The notes: generated from the sequence alone by a model not told the origin. DNA of 39,922 nucleotides from Micavibrio sp. (GCA_012960155.1 DUBU01000017.1:40688-80609), one strand, 5' to 3'. Numbered from the stretch's first letter, positions 7,080 through 15,521 are shown. Translations and numbers: made by a program.

Positions 7080-8651
7080 TTACTTCTTCTTACCCTTTTT
7101 ACGGTCTTTCTTGGTGCCGCCGCGCAGCCCCATACCGGGCAATCCCATTCCCGGGGGCATACCGCCGCCCATGCCGCCAAGACCACCGCCACCTTGCAAG
7201 AAGGGGTTGGATCCAAGCGGATTATCACTATTTTTTGCACGTACCATATCTTCGGCCAGCGCATCAGGGTCCATAGACTGCGCCAGAAGTTCGGCGTCTT
7301 TTTCACCCATCATATTTTTCATCATGCCCATCATGTTGCCCATGCCCATTTTCTTCATGCGCTTCATAACGGTTTGCATTTGCTCCAGCTGCTTCACCAG
7401 CTTGTTCACATCCTGCACAGTCATGCCTGCACCGGCGGCAATACGCTTGCGGCGAGACGCGTTTAGCAGCTTTGGTTTCTCGCGCTCTTCAGGTGTCATG
7501 GACAGGATCAGGGCTTCTTGATGCTTGAGGATGCTGTCATCCATGCCGGCTTCTTCAATTTGCTTGGCCATTTTGCCAAGACCAGGAAGAAGTTTCATGA
7601 TGCTGCCCGCACCGCCCATTTTTGTGATCTGCTTCATTTGTGACAGCAGGTCATTAAAGTCGAATTGGCCTTTTTTGAATTTCTCGGCCATCTTTTCCGC
7701 TTCTTCGCGGTTCACTGTATCAACGGCTTTTTCCACCAAAGATACAACGTCACCCATGCCTAGAATACGGCTTGCCATACGGTCAGGGTGGAACGGCTCC
7801 AGCGCATCCCATTTTTCGCCCATACCCAGAAGTTTAATCGGGCAGCCTGTTACGGCCTTCATGGACATCGCCGCACCGCCGCGTGAATCACCGTCGACAC
7901 GGGTCAGAACCACACCTGTTACAGGCACGCGTTCGTTAAATTTTTCGGCTGTGACAACCGCATCCTGACCTGTCATCGCGTCAGCAATCAGCAGTGTTTC
8001 AACAGGGTGAGTAGCCGCCTTAACATCGGCAACTTCCTGCATAAGCTCTTCATCGATTGACAGACGGCCAGCCGTATCGAGGATCACCAGATCAAAACCG
8101 CCTTTACGGCCTTCTTCCATCGCGCGCATCGCGATTTGAACAGGGTTCTGGCCTTCGATAATCTCCAGCGTCTCAACGCCTGTTTGCTCACCCAACTGTT
8201 TCAGCTGCAGCTGCGCGGCAGGACGATAAACGTCAAGAGACGCCATCAGGACTTTCTTACGCTGTTTATCTGTCAGGAACTTCGCGATTTTCGCAGTCGT
8301 TGTTGTTTTACCTGAACCTTGCAGGCCAACCATCAGGTAGGCACAAGGAGCAGAGGCGAATTTCAACGCGCGTTCGTCTTCGTTATCGCCGCCCAGCATC
8401 TCAACCATCGCATCATTGACGATCTTGACCACTTGCTGTGCAGGGTTCACGCCCTTGATAACGTCTTGGCCGACGGCTTCCTCTTTTACATTGGCGACAA
8501 ACTGTTTAACAACGGGCAGGGCAACGTCAGCTTCTAAAAGCGCAACGCGGATTTCGCGCATCGCCTCATCAACATCGCTTTCTTTCAGTGCGCCTTTACC
8601 GCGCAGCTTGTCGAAAACACCACCTAATCTGTTGCTCAGATTCTCAAACAT
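7080..8651 (-). CDS. ffh: signal recognition particle protein Ffh
   Basis: GTPase subunit of the signal recognition particle. It binds 4.5S RNA and hydrophobic signal sequences and delivers nascent chains to FtsY at the membrane. The N domain (1-95) is followed by the G domain with P-loop GLQGSGKTT (109-117), the SLDVYRPAAQ motif and DTAGR (192-196). The Met-rich M domain starts near residue 320 (MKQITKMGGAGSIMKLLPG, MKRMKKMGMGNMMGMMKNM). The tail is a Gly/Met/Pro-rich linker and a basic end. Length 523 aa is somewhat long because of this tail. GGAAGA precedes the ATG. It is the first gene of the minus-strand translation block, driven by the promoter at 8772-8800. The SRP RNA gene is not in the window. 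Confidence 0.98.
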   Translation of the reverse strand: MFENLSNRLGGVFDKLRGKGALKESDVDEAMREIRVALLEADVALPVVKQFVANVKEEAVGQDVIKGVNPAQQVVKIVNDAMVEMLGGDNEDERALKFASAPCAYLMVGLQGSGKTTTTAKIAKFLTDKQRKKVLMASLDVYRPAAQLQLKQLGEQTGVETLEIIEGQNPVQIAMRAMEEGRKGGFDLVILDTAGRLSIDEELMQEVADVKAATHPVETLLIADAMTGQDAVVTAEKFNERVPVTGVVLTRVDGDSRGGAAMSMKAVTGCPIKLLGMGEKWDALEPFHPDRMASRILGMGDVVSLVEKAVDTVNREEAEKMAEKFKKGQFDFNDLLSQMKQITKMGGAGSIMKLLPGLGKMAKQIEEAGMDDSILKHQEALILSMTPEEREKPKLLNASRRKRIAAGAGMTVQDVNKLVKQLEQMQTVMKRMKKMGMGNMMGMMKNMMGEKDAELLAQSMDPDALAEDMVRAKNSDNPLGSNPFLQGGGGLGGMGGGMPPGMGLPGMGLRGGTKKDRKKGKKK

Positions 8652-8670
8652 AAAAATCAGTCTTCCATTG

Positions 8671-8755
8671 TGCTTACAAAAGCATTTTCGCCGCAGTGAG
8701 CGATCCTATTCGCCGGCTGCGGTGTACCCTTGGGCACTGCTAACAACTAACAGTG
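8671..8755 (-). promoter_or_regulatory. structured 5' leader of ffh (three hairpins)
   Basis: Three successive inverted repeats lie between the ffh promoter and start codon: CACTG/CAGTG (8735-8755); an 8-bp stem CACCGCAG/CTGCGGCG with an inner GCGA/TCGC pair (8689-8724); and TGCTT/AAGCA (8671-8684) just before the ribosome binding site. The pairings are seen directly. No SRP RNA consensus (GGAAG..AGCAG) is present. Regulation of ffh by this leader is inference. Confidence 0.4.
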
Positions 8756-8771
8756 TCGGGAAATTTGCCGT

Positions 8772-8800
8772 AAATTATGCCGTTTGGCTTGATATGTCAA
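8772..8800 (-). promoter_or_regulatory. promoter for the ffh operon
   Basis: Perfect -35 TTGACA (8800-8795) and -10 TAATTT (8777-8772), 17-bp spacer, on the minus strand. It lies just after the stop of the 8805 gene. Expected start near 8765, leader about 113 bases. Confidence 0.7.
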
Positions 8801-8804
8801 GGAA

Positions 8805-9497
8805 TTAAAGCTTTAAAGTGAGCGTGTAAGGCGTGGAGAAATTCTCAACGTCTATATTAAGTGCTTTCTGAATGCATTGGCGCTCTGAAAAGCCTTCCCC
8901 GTTATAGAGTTGTTCTGCGCATAGGCGTGCAAAATATAGGGCACCTTTCACATTGGCGGTATCAATGGGAACGTCTTCAAGCTTAGTCATGCGATTGGCC
9001 GAATCCATATTCGGCGTTTTCAGCTTCTTGATCGTCAGATTACCTTCGCGATCGTACACACCGTACAGGCCGAACACCATCGTGCGGTACATATATAATT
9101 CTCTTGGTTCATTCACATCACGATGGATAGTCAGGGCAAAGCCACGACGCCCGAAAGCCAGAGTAGTTTCTGTATACGCTATATTGGCTGAAGCGCGAAA
9201 TTCACGTTGTGGCGGCTTTTTGCCTATATCATTGGCATGCGCAACGATTTCAGGGGCACGTTCTTGCAGGAAAATGGTTTTCTTGCGGTCGGTGTAATAT
9301 GACTTTGCCGGGCCGTGATGATTGCCACCCCGTAAGGCATATTCGCCCATGGCATCAATAACAGGTAAATGCACATCCGCATCAGCCACAAAGCGCGGAT
9401 GATCAAGTTCCAGATAAGTGATTAAGTCACCAAAATTAATGCTAACAGGCGGCCTTTTGCCAACCAGTGCAAAGATATCCCTTAGTCTTAATCCCAT
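8805..9497 (-). CDS. hypothetical protein, 230 aa, paralog of the adjacent upstream gene
   Basis: Unknown function. The start at 9497 (MGLRLRDIFALVGKRPPVSI) is set by AAAGGACG upstream. The longer in-frame start at 9674 would run through the neighbouring gene and is rejected. The protein is a diverged copy of the product of 9514-10173. Shared blocks in the same order are HGP (61-63), GRRGF (116-120), MVFGLYGVYD (140-149), a TP followed by acidic residues, VPID, NVKGALYFARLCAEQLY (182-198), ERQC, KALN and a C-terminal STP. No signal peptide, membrane segment or catalytic motif is evident; it looks like a soluble alpha/beta protein. Sixteen bases separate the two genes, so they form a two-gene operon. 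Confidence 0.8.
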   Translation of the reverse strand: MGLRLRDIFALVGKRPPVSINFGDLITYLELDHPRFVADADVHLPVIDAMGEYALRGGNHHGPAKSYYTDRKKTIFLQERAPEIVAHANDIGKKPPQREFRASANIAYTETTLAFGRRGFALTIHRDVNEPRELYMYRTMVFGLYGVYDREGNLTIKKLKTPNMDSANRMTKLEDVPIDTANVKGALYFARLCAEQLYNGEGFSERQCIQKALNIDVENFSTPYTLTLKL

Positions 9498-9513
9498 CAG
9501 CGAACGTCCTTTG

Positions 9514-10173
9514 TTATGGCTCGCGCTTATGTATGACGGGCGTGTCGACTTTGTCGAGCTGCACGTTAAGGGCACGCTCAAAGCACTCGCGCGGCATAAA
9601 TGGTTCATGGCTGTAAATTTTATCAGCACAAAGCATCGCATAATAAATCGCACCCTTGACGTTTTCGGCGTCAATGGGAATAGGGCTTGCTTCGCTCAAG
9701 ACATTGCCGTCGGCAAATTCAGGTGTGTAGAGACGCTCGATACGCATCATCTGGTCTTTCTTATCGTAGGTGCCGTATATGCCGAAAACCATGGAAGTGC
9801 GCAAATCGGCTTTATCTTCGGATGATTTACGAATGACGAGGCCAAAGCCGCGACGTCCATTACCTAAATCCTGCTCTGTGAAAGCTACGCAAGGCGAGCC
9901 AGAAACAGTGACCATGTCCGGATCATCTTCTTCGCTGAGGGCGGGCATGGCAAAAGTGCGGCTGACCTTAAAGGTCTTGTTGGGCTCCGACATATAAACG
10001 CGGGATGGTCCATGCGTTGATTTAAGCGCATTAACGCTTGCTAAAACCACCGTGTGAAACGCGGGGTCTTCTTTGAAATGCTCGTCATGTAGATGAAATC
10101 GTTCGAAAAATTCGTTTATATCAATACGTATATCCGCTTTGTTGGCGAATTCTTTACCAAGTTTGTTTACCAT
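9514..10173 (-). CDS. hypothetical protein, 219 aa, tandem paralog
   Basis: First gene of a tandem duplicated pair of unknown function. The start ATG at 10173 (MVNKLGKEFANKADIRIDIN) has GGAAACGGAA upstream. An in-frame start at 10275 would run into dapF on the other strand and is rejected. Blocks shared with the downstream paralog are THGP (53-56), GNGRRGFGLVIR (104-115), MVFGIYGTYD (128-137), TPEF, PIPIDAENVKGAIYYAMLCADKIY (split across 164-187), PRECFERALN and TPV near the end. The conserved Cys and the NVKGA block hint at a shared fold rather than an obvious active site. It is divergent from dapF across a 72-base spacer. Confidence 0.8.
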   Translation of the reverse strand: MVNKLGKEFANKADIRIDINEFFERFHLHDEHFKEDPAFHTVVLASVNALKSTHGPSRVYMSEPNKTFKVSRTFAMPALSEEDDPDMVTVSGSPCVAFTEQDLGNGRRGFGLVIRKSSEDKADLRTSMVFGIYGTYDKKDQMMRIERLYTPEFADGNVLSEASPIPIDAENVKGAIYYAMLCADKIYSHEPFMPRECFERALNVQLDKVDTPVIHKREP

Positions 10174-10245
10174 TGTTCCGTTTCCCTGTTTTAGGCAAAC
10201 TAGGACAGTTAAATTGTTTCTGCAAGAAATTATACGAGGGGTAAT

Positions 10246-11079
10246 ATGGCGGGTACAAAGTTCAAGAAGATGCATGGCCTTGGCAATGACTTCATCATTT
10301 TCGATGTGCGTGGCGGCGAATCTCTACCTGATAAGGATGTGCTGTCAGGATTAACGGAAAGGCGTACGGGCATCGGCTGTGATCAGATTATCGTTCTGGA
10401 TAAGCCTAAAGATGCTGAAGCTGACATATTCATGAAGATTTTGAACGCCCCTGATATCAGTGAGGCGCAAGCCTGCGGGAATGCAACACGCTGCGTAGCG
10501 TCATTGCTGATGAATGAACTTGATAAGGATCATGTAACAATTCAGACCGTGGCAGGTTTGCTGCCCTGCGAAGCCGTTAATGGCGATCGCAACAAAATCT
10601 GCGCCGATATGGGCGAAGCCAAGCTGGAATGGAATGAAATCCCGCTGGCCGAAAAATGCGATACGCTGCATCTGGGTATAGGCGTTGAAGAGGCGCATGA
10701 CCCTGTGGCGGTGAATATCGGTAACCCGCACGCGGTGTTCTTTATCGATAACGTAGAAATGGCCCCTGTACGTGAGTGGGGGACGAGGATCGAACATGAC
10801 CGCATGTTTCCTGAGCGCACCAATGTGGAATTTGCGCAAATCATCGACCGTAAAACCATCCGTATGCGTGTCTGGGAACGTAGCGCTGGGGAAACCGCAG
10901 CCTGCGGGTCTGCCGCCTGTGCGACGATTGTCGCCGCTGTGCGCCGTGATTTGGCCGACCGCAAGGCGGATGTCTTGCTGAACGGTGGTACGTTAAACCT
11001 TGAATGGCGCGAAAGTGACGGCCATGTCCTTATGACAGGGCCTGTGGCTTATATCTTCGATGGGGAGCTCACGGCGTAG
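10246..11079 (+). CDS. dapF: diaminopimelate epimerase
   Basis: Converts LL- to meso-diaminopimelate for lysine and peptidoglycan synthesis, without cofactor. The two catalytic cysteines are present: C77 in EAQACGNATRC and C220 in ETAACGSAAC. Other family motifs are KMHGLGNDFIIFD (8-20), GIGCDQ (42-47) and NIGNPHAVFF. Length 277 aa is normal. ACGAGGGG precedes the ATG. It converges on the 11083 gene with 3 bp between stops. dapF near mtaB and ftsY is a typical alphaproteobacterial neighbourhood. Confidence 0.97.
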   Translation: MAGTKFKKMHGLGNDFIIFDVRGGESLPDKDVLSGLTERRTGIGCDQIIVLDKPKDAEADIFMKILNAPDISEAQACGNATRCVASLLMNELDKDHVTIQTVAGLLPCEAVNGDRNKICADMGEAKLEWNEIPLAEKCDTLHLGIGVEEAHDPVAVNIGNPHAVFFIDNVEMAPVREWGTRIEHDRMFPERTNVEFAQIIDRKTIRMRVWERSAGETAACGSAACATIVAAVRRDLADRKADVLLNGGTLNLEWRESDGHVLMTGPVAYIFDGELTA

Positions 11080-11082
11080 CCG

Positions 11083-11580
11083 TTACTTCATCTGGAATTG
11101 CGGATTTCTCTGACGGGCATCGAACATGGCCTTCACAAATTCGGCGGCCTTTTTGTCATCCATAAAGTGCAAATGCATATCAATAACGTCATAGGTGCTG
11201 CGTTTTGCGCCGTCTTTTACGCTATCAAATACAGATGTCAGAACACGTTCGCGTGAAACTCTGTCAGGGTTCGTGCCGCCATCTGATACAAACGCTGTGC
11301 CGTAGGCCGCAGGGGCAACGGCCTTGAACATGGAGCTTGTGGCCGCATTCAAAAATTTGCGCCCCAGCTCAATTCTTTCAAAGTTTTCATCGCCTTCGTC
11401 TATCAGCGCTCCGGGCGATTCAACGGGGCCTGCGGGGTCACCGAACATGGCTTTGCCCAAAATCAGAGCGGCATGATTTTTCAGCGCAAGCTCTTCTTTC
11501 AACTCCGTAAAGTCTTGTTTAATTCTATCGGCTTGCTGCTCCAGCTTTTTGGCGCGACGTTCTTTGATCCAGCCCAACAT
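11083..11580 (-). CDS. hypothetical protein, 165 aa
   Basis: Not recognised. It begins MLGWIKERRAKKLEQQADRI, a short amphipathic start leading into a basic then mixed-charge helix (about 5-35) that could form a coiled coil. The rest is soluble and mixed, with a segment DVIDMHLHFMDDKKAAEFVK near the C-terminus. No signal peptide or known motif. It is convergent with dapF and divergent from mtaB, so it is a single-gene transcript. Confidence 0.75.
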   Translation of the reverse strand: MLGWIKERRAKKLEQQADRIKQDFTELKEELALKNHAALILGKAMFGDPAGPVESPGALIDEGDENFERIELGRKFLNAATSSMFKAVAPAAYGTAFVSDGGTNPDRVSRERVLTSVFDSVKDGAKRSTYDVIDMHLHFMDDKKAAEFVKAMFDARQRNPQFQMK

Positions 11581-11598
11581 ATTAACCCTCCCAAAAGT

Positions 11599-11627
11599 TT
11601 GATTTTTTAGCGCATACAGAGTATGAC
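11599..11627 (+). promoter_or_regulatory. promoter for mtaB-ribEBH
   Basis: TTGATT (11599-11604) and TATGAC (11622-11627), 17-bp spacer. Start expected near 11634, about 33 bases before the mtaB ATG. Confidence 0.45.
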
Positions 11628-11666
11628 ATAAGCCCTAAACAACTGCGTGAACTTTGGCAAGTGGAT

Positions 11667-12917
11667 ATGTCTGCAAAAGAACCTGAACTCGTGACCTTCG
11701 GCTGTCGTCTGAATTCCTATGAATCAGAGGTCATGCGCAACCATGCCAAAGACGCTGGGCTGGATGATGCCATTATCTTCAATACATGCGCCGTCACCAA
11801 GGAAGCCGAGCGTCAGGCGCGTCAGGCAATTCGCCGCGCCCGCAGAGATAACCCCAATGCCAAGATCATTGTCACAGGCTGCTCCGCACAGATTGATCCA
11901 CAGCGTTATGCACAGATGGATGAAGTCGATCAGATCATAGGTAATGACCTGAAGCTAAAGGCTGAAACATGGGGCGCGACCGATACTGAAAAGGTGCTGG
12001 TCAACGATATTATGGCGGTAAAAGAAACCGCATCCCATTTGATTGAAGGCTTTGACGGCAGAGCGCGCGCCTTTATTCAGGTGCAGAACGGCTGCGATCA
12101 CCGCTGCACGTTCTGTATTATCCCTTATGGCCGCGGTAATTCACGCTCTGTACCGATGGGCGAGATCGCACAGCAAGTGCGCGCACTGGTCGAGTCTGGC
12201 TTTAACGAGATTGTAATGACGGGCGTTGATGTCACATCGTATGGCGCTGATCTGCCTGGTCAGCCATCGCTGGGGCAGATGATCCGCCGCGTACTGGCCA
12301 TGGTGCCTGAACTGCCGCGCTTGCGCTTGTCTTCGCTTGATCCTGTCGAGATGGATGATAATCTGTGGCGCTTGATTGCTGAAGAGCCGCGCTTGATGCC
12401 GCATCTGCATATGAGCCTGCAAGCTGGCGATGACATGATCCTAAAGCGCATGAAGCGCCGCCACTTGCGCAAAGATGCTATTGAAATGTGTGAACGGGCG
12501 CGTGCATATCGTCCGGATATGGTTTTCGGAGCGGATATTATCGCAGGTTTCCCAACAGAAACCGAAGAAATGTTCGCTAACACATTGAATATAGTAGAAG
12601 ATTGCGATTTAACCTTCTTGCATATCTTCCCGTATTCCGAGCGCCCGGGTACGCCAGCCGCTAAAATGCCGCAAGTGCATGGTCCGCTTAGAAAAGAGCG
12701 CGCAGCAAGGCTTCGTGAGGCGGGTGAGCGCCAGATGGATAAATTCTTAAATCAGCACATTAACAAAGATCGCCAAATCATTGTAGAAAAAGACAATATT
12801 GGTCGCACTGAGCATTTTGCACCCGTGCGTCTGATGCAAGAGTTACCAATCGGATCATTGCAGAATATCCGCACGACAGGCGTATCTGACGGTATGTTGG
12901 ATGCAGAGATTATTTAG
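11667..12917 (+). CDS. mtaB: tRNA methylthiotransferase MtaB (radical SAM)
   Basis: Methylthiolates N6-threonylcarbamoyladenosine at position 37 of tRNAs decoding ANN codons, giving ms2t6A. The N-terminal UPF0004 domain has cluster ligands C13 (TFGCRLN), C41 (NTCAV) and C72 (VTGCSAQ). The radical-SAM triad is C143, C147 and C150 (GCDHRCTFCIIPYGRG). A C-terminal TRAM-like segment follows (RQIIVEKDNIGRTEHFAPV). FGCRLN and the 416-aa length favour MtaB over MiaB or RimO. An in-frame GTG at 11661 is an alternative start; neither has a strong ribosome binding site. ribE begins 37 bases downstream, so the genes are likely co-transcribed. Confidence 0.93.
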   Translation: MSAKEPELVTFGCRLNSYESEVMRNHAKDAGLDDAIIFNTCAVTKEAERQARQAIRRARRDNPNAKIIVTGCSAQIDPQRYAQMDEVDQIIGNDLKLKAETWGATDTEKVLVNDIMAVKETASHLIEGFDGRARAFIQVQNGCDHRCTFCIIPYGRGNSRSVPMGEIAQQVRALVESGFNEIVMTGVDVTSYGADLPGQPSLGQMIRRVLAMVPELPRLRLSSLDPVEMDDNLWRLIAEEPRLMPHLHMSLQAGDDMILKRMKRRHLRKDAIEMCERARAYRPDMVFGADIIAGFPTETEEMFANTLNIVEDCDLTFLHIFPYSERPGTPAAKMPQVHGPLRKERAARLREAGERQMDKFLNQHINKDRQIIVEKDNIGRTEHFAPVRLMQELPIGSLQNIRTTGVSDGMLDAEII

Positions 12918-12954
12918 GTTGGAAATCCGAAATCATTAGTGATAGGTTGCGCCC

Positions 12955-13560
12955 ATGTTTACAGGATTGATCAAAGACCTCGGCGAGGTTGTCAGCGTTG
13001 AAGATAGAAAAGGCTTGAAGCGTTTTCGCATTTCTACGCATCTGGGTGTCGAGAATATGGCGATTGGTGCGTCCATCGCGTGTAACGGCTGCTGTTTGAC
13101 GGTTGTCGATAAATCAGGCGGCGGTTTCGTCGTTGATGTATCCAATGAAACGCTCGAAAAAACAACGCTGGATAGCTGGCAAGAAGGCACGAAAATCAAT
13201 CTGGAGCCGTCATTGCGCCTCGGTGACGAAATGGGTGGCCACATTGTGTCTGGTCACGTTGATTGCACGGCAGTAGTTACGAAAATGGCGCGTGACGGCG
13301 AGTCATGGCGCATTACGATCGAAGTGCCGGAGGCCGTATCACCTTATATCGCGTCTAAAGGCTCTGTCGCATTGAACGGTATCTCGCTGACAGTCAACGA
13401 AGTGTCAGGTAATACATTCGGCGTAAACATCATTCCGCATACTTGGCAGGTCACTGATATCTCAGGCTGGGAAGAGGGTATGAAAATCAACCTTGAAGTC
13501 GATATGCTCGCACGCTATGTCGCTCGTATGACTGAGCGCGAGAAGGAATTGGCCGCATGA
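12955..13560 (+). CDS. ribE: riboflavin synthase alpha subunit
   Basis: Dismutates two 6,7-dimethyl-8-ribityllumazine molecules to riboflavin and the pyrimidine substrate of RibH. The product has the two lumazine-binding repeats: [12 protein letters not shown] with [12 protein letters not shown] in the first, and GHVDCTAVV with [14 protein letters not shown] in the second. 201 aa is the normal length. It overlaps ribB by 4 bp (ATGA). ribD, often first in such operons, is absent here. Confidence 0.95.
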   Translation: MFTGLIKDLGEVVSVEDRKGLKRFRISTHLGVENMAIGASIACNGCCLTVVDKSGGGFVVDVSNETLEKTTLDSWQEGTKINLEPSLRLGDEMGGHIVSGHVDCTAVVTKMARDGESWRITIEVPEAVSPYIASKGSVALNGISLTVNEVSGNTFGVNIIPHTWQVTDISGWEEGMKINLEVDMLARYVARMTEREKELAA

Positions 13561-14213
13561 CCGTATTAAAACCTGCAAATAGTAATGCTGATGAATCTGT
13601 TTTGGTGGATGTGGATGCCATTATCGCAGAGGCCGCAGCAGGTCGTATGTTCATTCTGGTCGACGACGAAGACCGTGAAAACGAAGGCGATCTAATCATT
13701 CCCGCAGATTGCGTGACCCCTGAAATTATCAATTTTATGGCCACTCATGGTCGTGGTTTGATCTGTCTGGCAATGGACGGTGATCTGATTGATCGTCTGG
13801 AATTGCCACAAATGGTGCGTCGCAATACAGATAAATTCGGCACGGCCTTTACGGTGTCTATTGAAGCACGCGAAGGTGTGACAACAGGTATTTCTGCCGC
13901 TGACCGCGCACATACGGTTAAAGTGGCAATCAGTGACACTGCGCAGGCCGATGATATTTCAACCCCTGGCCATGTATTTCCTATACGCGCGCAGGACGGA
14001 GGCGTACTGACACGTACAGGCCACACCGAAGCGGCTGTTGATATTGCAAAGCTGGCCGGTTTCAAAGGCGCAGCAGTGATTTGCGAAGTGATGAATGATG
14101 ACGGCACGATGGCGCGTTTGCCAGAGTTAATGGAATACGCCTCTAAATTCGGCATGAAAATCGGCAAAATTTGTGAATTAGTAGACTACAGGAAAGACGC
14201 AAAACATGACTAA
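13557..14213 (+). CDS. ribB: 3,4-dihydroxy-2-butanone-4-phosphate synthase
   Basis: Makes the four-carbon precursor of riboflavin from ribulose 5-phosphate. The active-site acidic loop [13 protein letters not shown] is at 35-47. The conserved [21 protein letters not shown] block is at about 138-158, with catalytic His139 and the phosphate-binding RTGHTEA. Length 218 aa matches a stand-alone DHBP synthase, so there is no fused GTP cyclohydrolase II domain, which must be supplied elsewhere. It overlaps ribE by 4 bp and ribH by 8 bp, giving a coupled ribE-ribB-ribH cassette. Confidence 0.96.
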   Translation: MTVLKPANSNADESVLVDVDAIIAEAAAGRMFILVDDEDRENEGDLIIPADCVTPEIINFMATHGRGLICLAMDGDLIDRLELPQMVRRNTDKFGTAFTVSIEAREGVTTGISAADRAHTVKVAISDTAQADDISTPGHVFPIRAQDGGVLTRTGHTEAAVDIAKLAGFKGAAVICEVMNDDGTMARLPELMEYASKFGMKIGKICELVDYRKDAKHD

Positions 14214-14622
14214 GGTATTGGTAGTAGAAGCAAGATATTACAATCATATCAATGACTTCCTGTTGGAAGGCATTAAGGCCGAACTGGATGCCGTTGGCGC
14301 TGAGTTTGATGTTTTGACTGTCCCCGGTGCGTTGGAAATCCCATCCGCGGTCAGTTTTTCTCTGAATAAAGGCTATGACGCATTTGTTGTCGCAGGCTGT
14401 ATCATTCGCGGCGAAACAAGTCATTACGACATCGTGTGTAATGAAAGCGCACGCGGCGTATATGATCTAGTTCTTGCCTATGACCTGCCACTGGGTAATG
14501 CCATTCTGACGGTTGAAAACGAGGCTCAAGCGCTTGCCCGTGCCAAAACAGACCAGAAGAACAAAGGCGGTGAGGCAGCGAAAGCCGCTTTGCGTATGCT
14601 GGAGATCAAAAACGCGGCATAA
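14206..14622 (+). CDS. ribH: 6,7-dimethyl-8-ribityllumazine synthase
   Basis: Condenses the RibB product with the ribitylamino-pyrimidine to form lumazine, the substrate of RibE. Motifs are EARYYNHINDFLLEG (5-19), TVPGALEIPSAV (about 41-52), GCIIRGETSHYD with the catalytic His, and YDLPLGNAILTVEN. 138 aa is slightly short but complete. The ATG lies inside the end of ribB (8-bp overlap). No rho-independent terminator follows; the next structure is the hairpin at 14660-14692. Confidence 0.95.
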   Translation: MTKVLVVEARYYNHINDFLLEGIKAELDAVGAEFDVLTVPGALEIPSAVSFSLNKGYDAFVVAGCIIRGETSHYDIVCNESARGVYDLVLAYDLPLGNAILTVENEAQALARAKTDQKNKGGEAAKAALRMLEIKNAA

Positions 14623-14659
14623 TATTCGTATCTGCGGTTAATCTTTTCTTATCGATTCT

Positions 14660-14692
14660 CCTTCAAAATCAAAAAGTTATAACTTTTGAAGG
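14660..14692 (+). promoter_or_regulatory. alternative hairpins over the ribosome binding site of the 14701 gene
   Basis: CCTTCAAAA (14660-14668) pairs with TTTTGAAGG (14684-14692), which includes the Shine-Dalgarno sequence GAAGGGG of the next gene. A second, mutually exclusive perfect palindrome AAAAGTTATAACTTTT (14672-14687) uses the same TTTT arm and leaves the Shine-Dalgarno free. Both pairings are seen in sequence; switching is inference. Confidence 0.45.
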
Positions 14693-14700
14693 GGCATAAT

Positions 14701-15510
14701 GTGAAATATTCATTTTCAGTAAAATATATGCTGATGCTTGCTTTGGTGGCGGGCTTTATGCTGTTTTCTGCCCCTGTGTCTGCGGGTGATGGAACTTGCG
14801 CTTCAATAAAAGATTTTGAAACCAAGGTGAATGTGAACCTCGTTCTGGCGGATCCTTATATTGATCTCAGCAAAACAAAAAAACAGATTAACCGTGAGCG
14901 TGACGGCGGCACAGAGCAGTGGTTACAGCGAAATAATATGCAAGAGCTCTGGAAGGCAGATGATATGTCTGTTGGTGGTTATGCATCAGGTGCTTCTGCT
15001 TATTCGCTGAGTGTTCGCAGTACATACAGGCCTGTGGATCAGTATTGGGTCTACTACTGTATTTATTTTGCCGAGATCAATGTGGACGTTTTTTACCGTA
15101 CGCAGATTGTTATTCCATCTGATACGCCGCGTGACAGCTGTGAGTTTGAAGTAGTCTATAATCACGAAATGCGCCACCACGAAGCCAATGAGAGCGCGTA
15201 TAAAGAATTTATTGATCGACTTGATAAAGATATTTTAGAGATCGTTTATGTGCTTGAGGATGAATATATATCCAAAGAGGGTGTAGATAAGCATACCGAG
15301 TTCATCAAGAACGGGCTTGAAGATATGCTGGATGTCTATGTTTTCAAATCCACAATGGACAAGATGCGCCTGCTGAACGGCCAAATTGACTCACCTGAAG
15401 AATACGGCTCGCACCATGAACAAGTTGCGGCCTGTGTGGAGCGCCGTAAGCTTGAAGGCCCGCAAGTCCAGCAAGTTAAGAAACAAGACGGTATGGCGCC
15501 GCCTAGATAG
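14701..15510 (+). CDS. exported hypothetical protein with HExxH motif, 269 aa
   Basis: A probable periplasmic protein. The GTG at 14701 is chosen as start because GAAGGGG lies six to seven bases upstream; a TTG at 14686 would sit upstream of that site. The signal peptide is MKYSFSVKYMLMLALVAGFM followed by LFSAPVSA, cleaving near residue 28. The central segment contains VVYNHEMRHHEANES, a zinc-binding type H155-E156-x-x-H159 motif next to a further His-Glu. It recalls secreted peptidases such as DUF922, but I see no other family signature. Cys at 33, 120, 147 and near the C-terminus could form disulfides. The tail is basic and Gln/Pro-rich. It lies between ribH and ftsY, with a possible RNA switch over its start. 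Confidence 0.75.
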   Translation: MKYSFSVKYMLMLALVAGFMLFSAPVSAGDGTCASIKDFETKVNVNLVLADPYIDLSKTKKQINRERDGGTEQWLQRNNMQELWKADDMSVGGYASGASAYSLSVRSTYRPVDQYWVYYCIYFAEINVDVFYRTQIVIPSDTPRDSCEFEVVYNHEMRHHEANESAYKEFIDRLDKDILEIVYVLEDEYISKEGVDKHTEFIKNGLEDMLDVYVFKSTMDKMRLLNGQIDSPEEYGSHHEQVAACVERRKLEGPQVQQVKKQDGMAPPR

Positions 15511-15521
15511 GGCGATAAGCT

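Noticed and set aside
7048-7968. Long plus-strand open frames opposite ffh
   Set aside because: Antisense shadows of the strongly supported ffh coding frame; Pro/Met/Phe-rich composition arises from the reversed M domain.
8652-8800. Possible 4.5S SRP RNA next to ffh
   Set aside because: Hairpins are present, but the conserved GGAAG/AGCAG apical motif of SRP RNA is not found on either strand.
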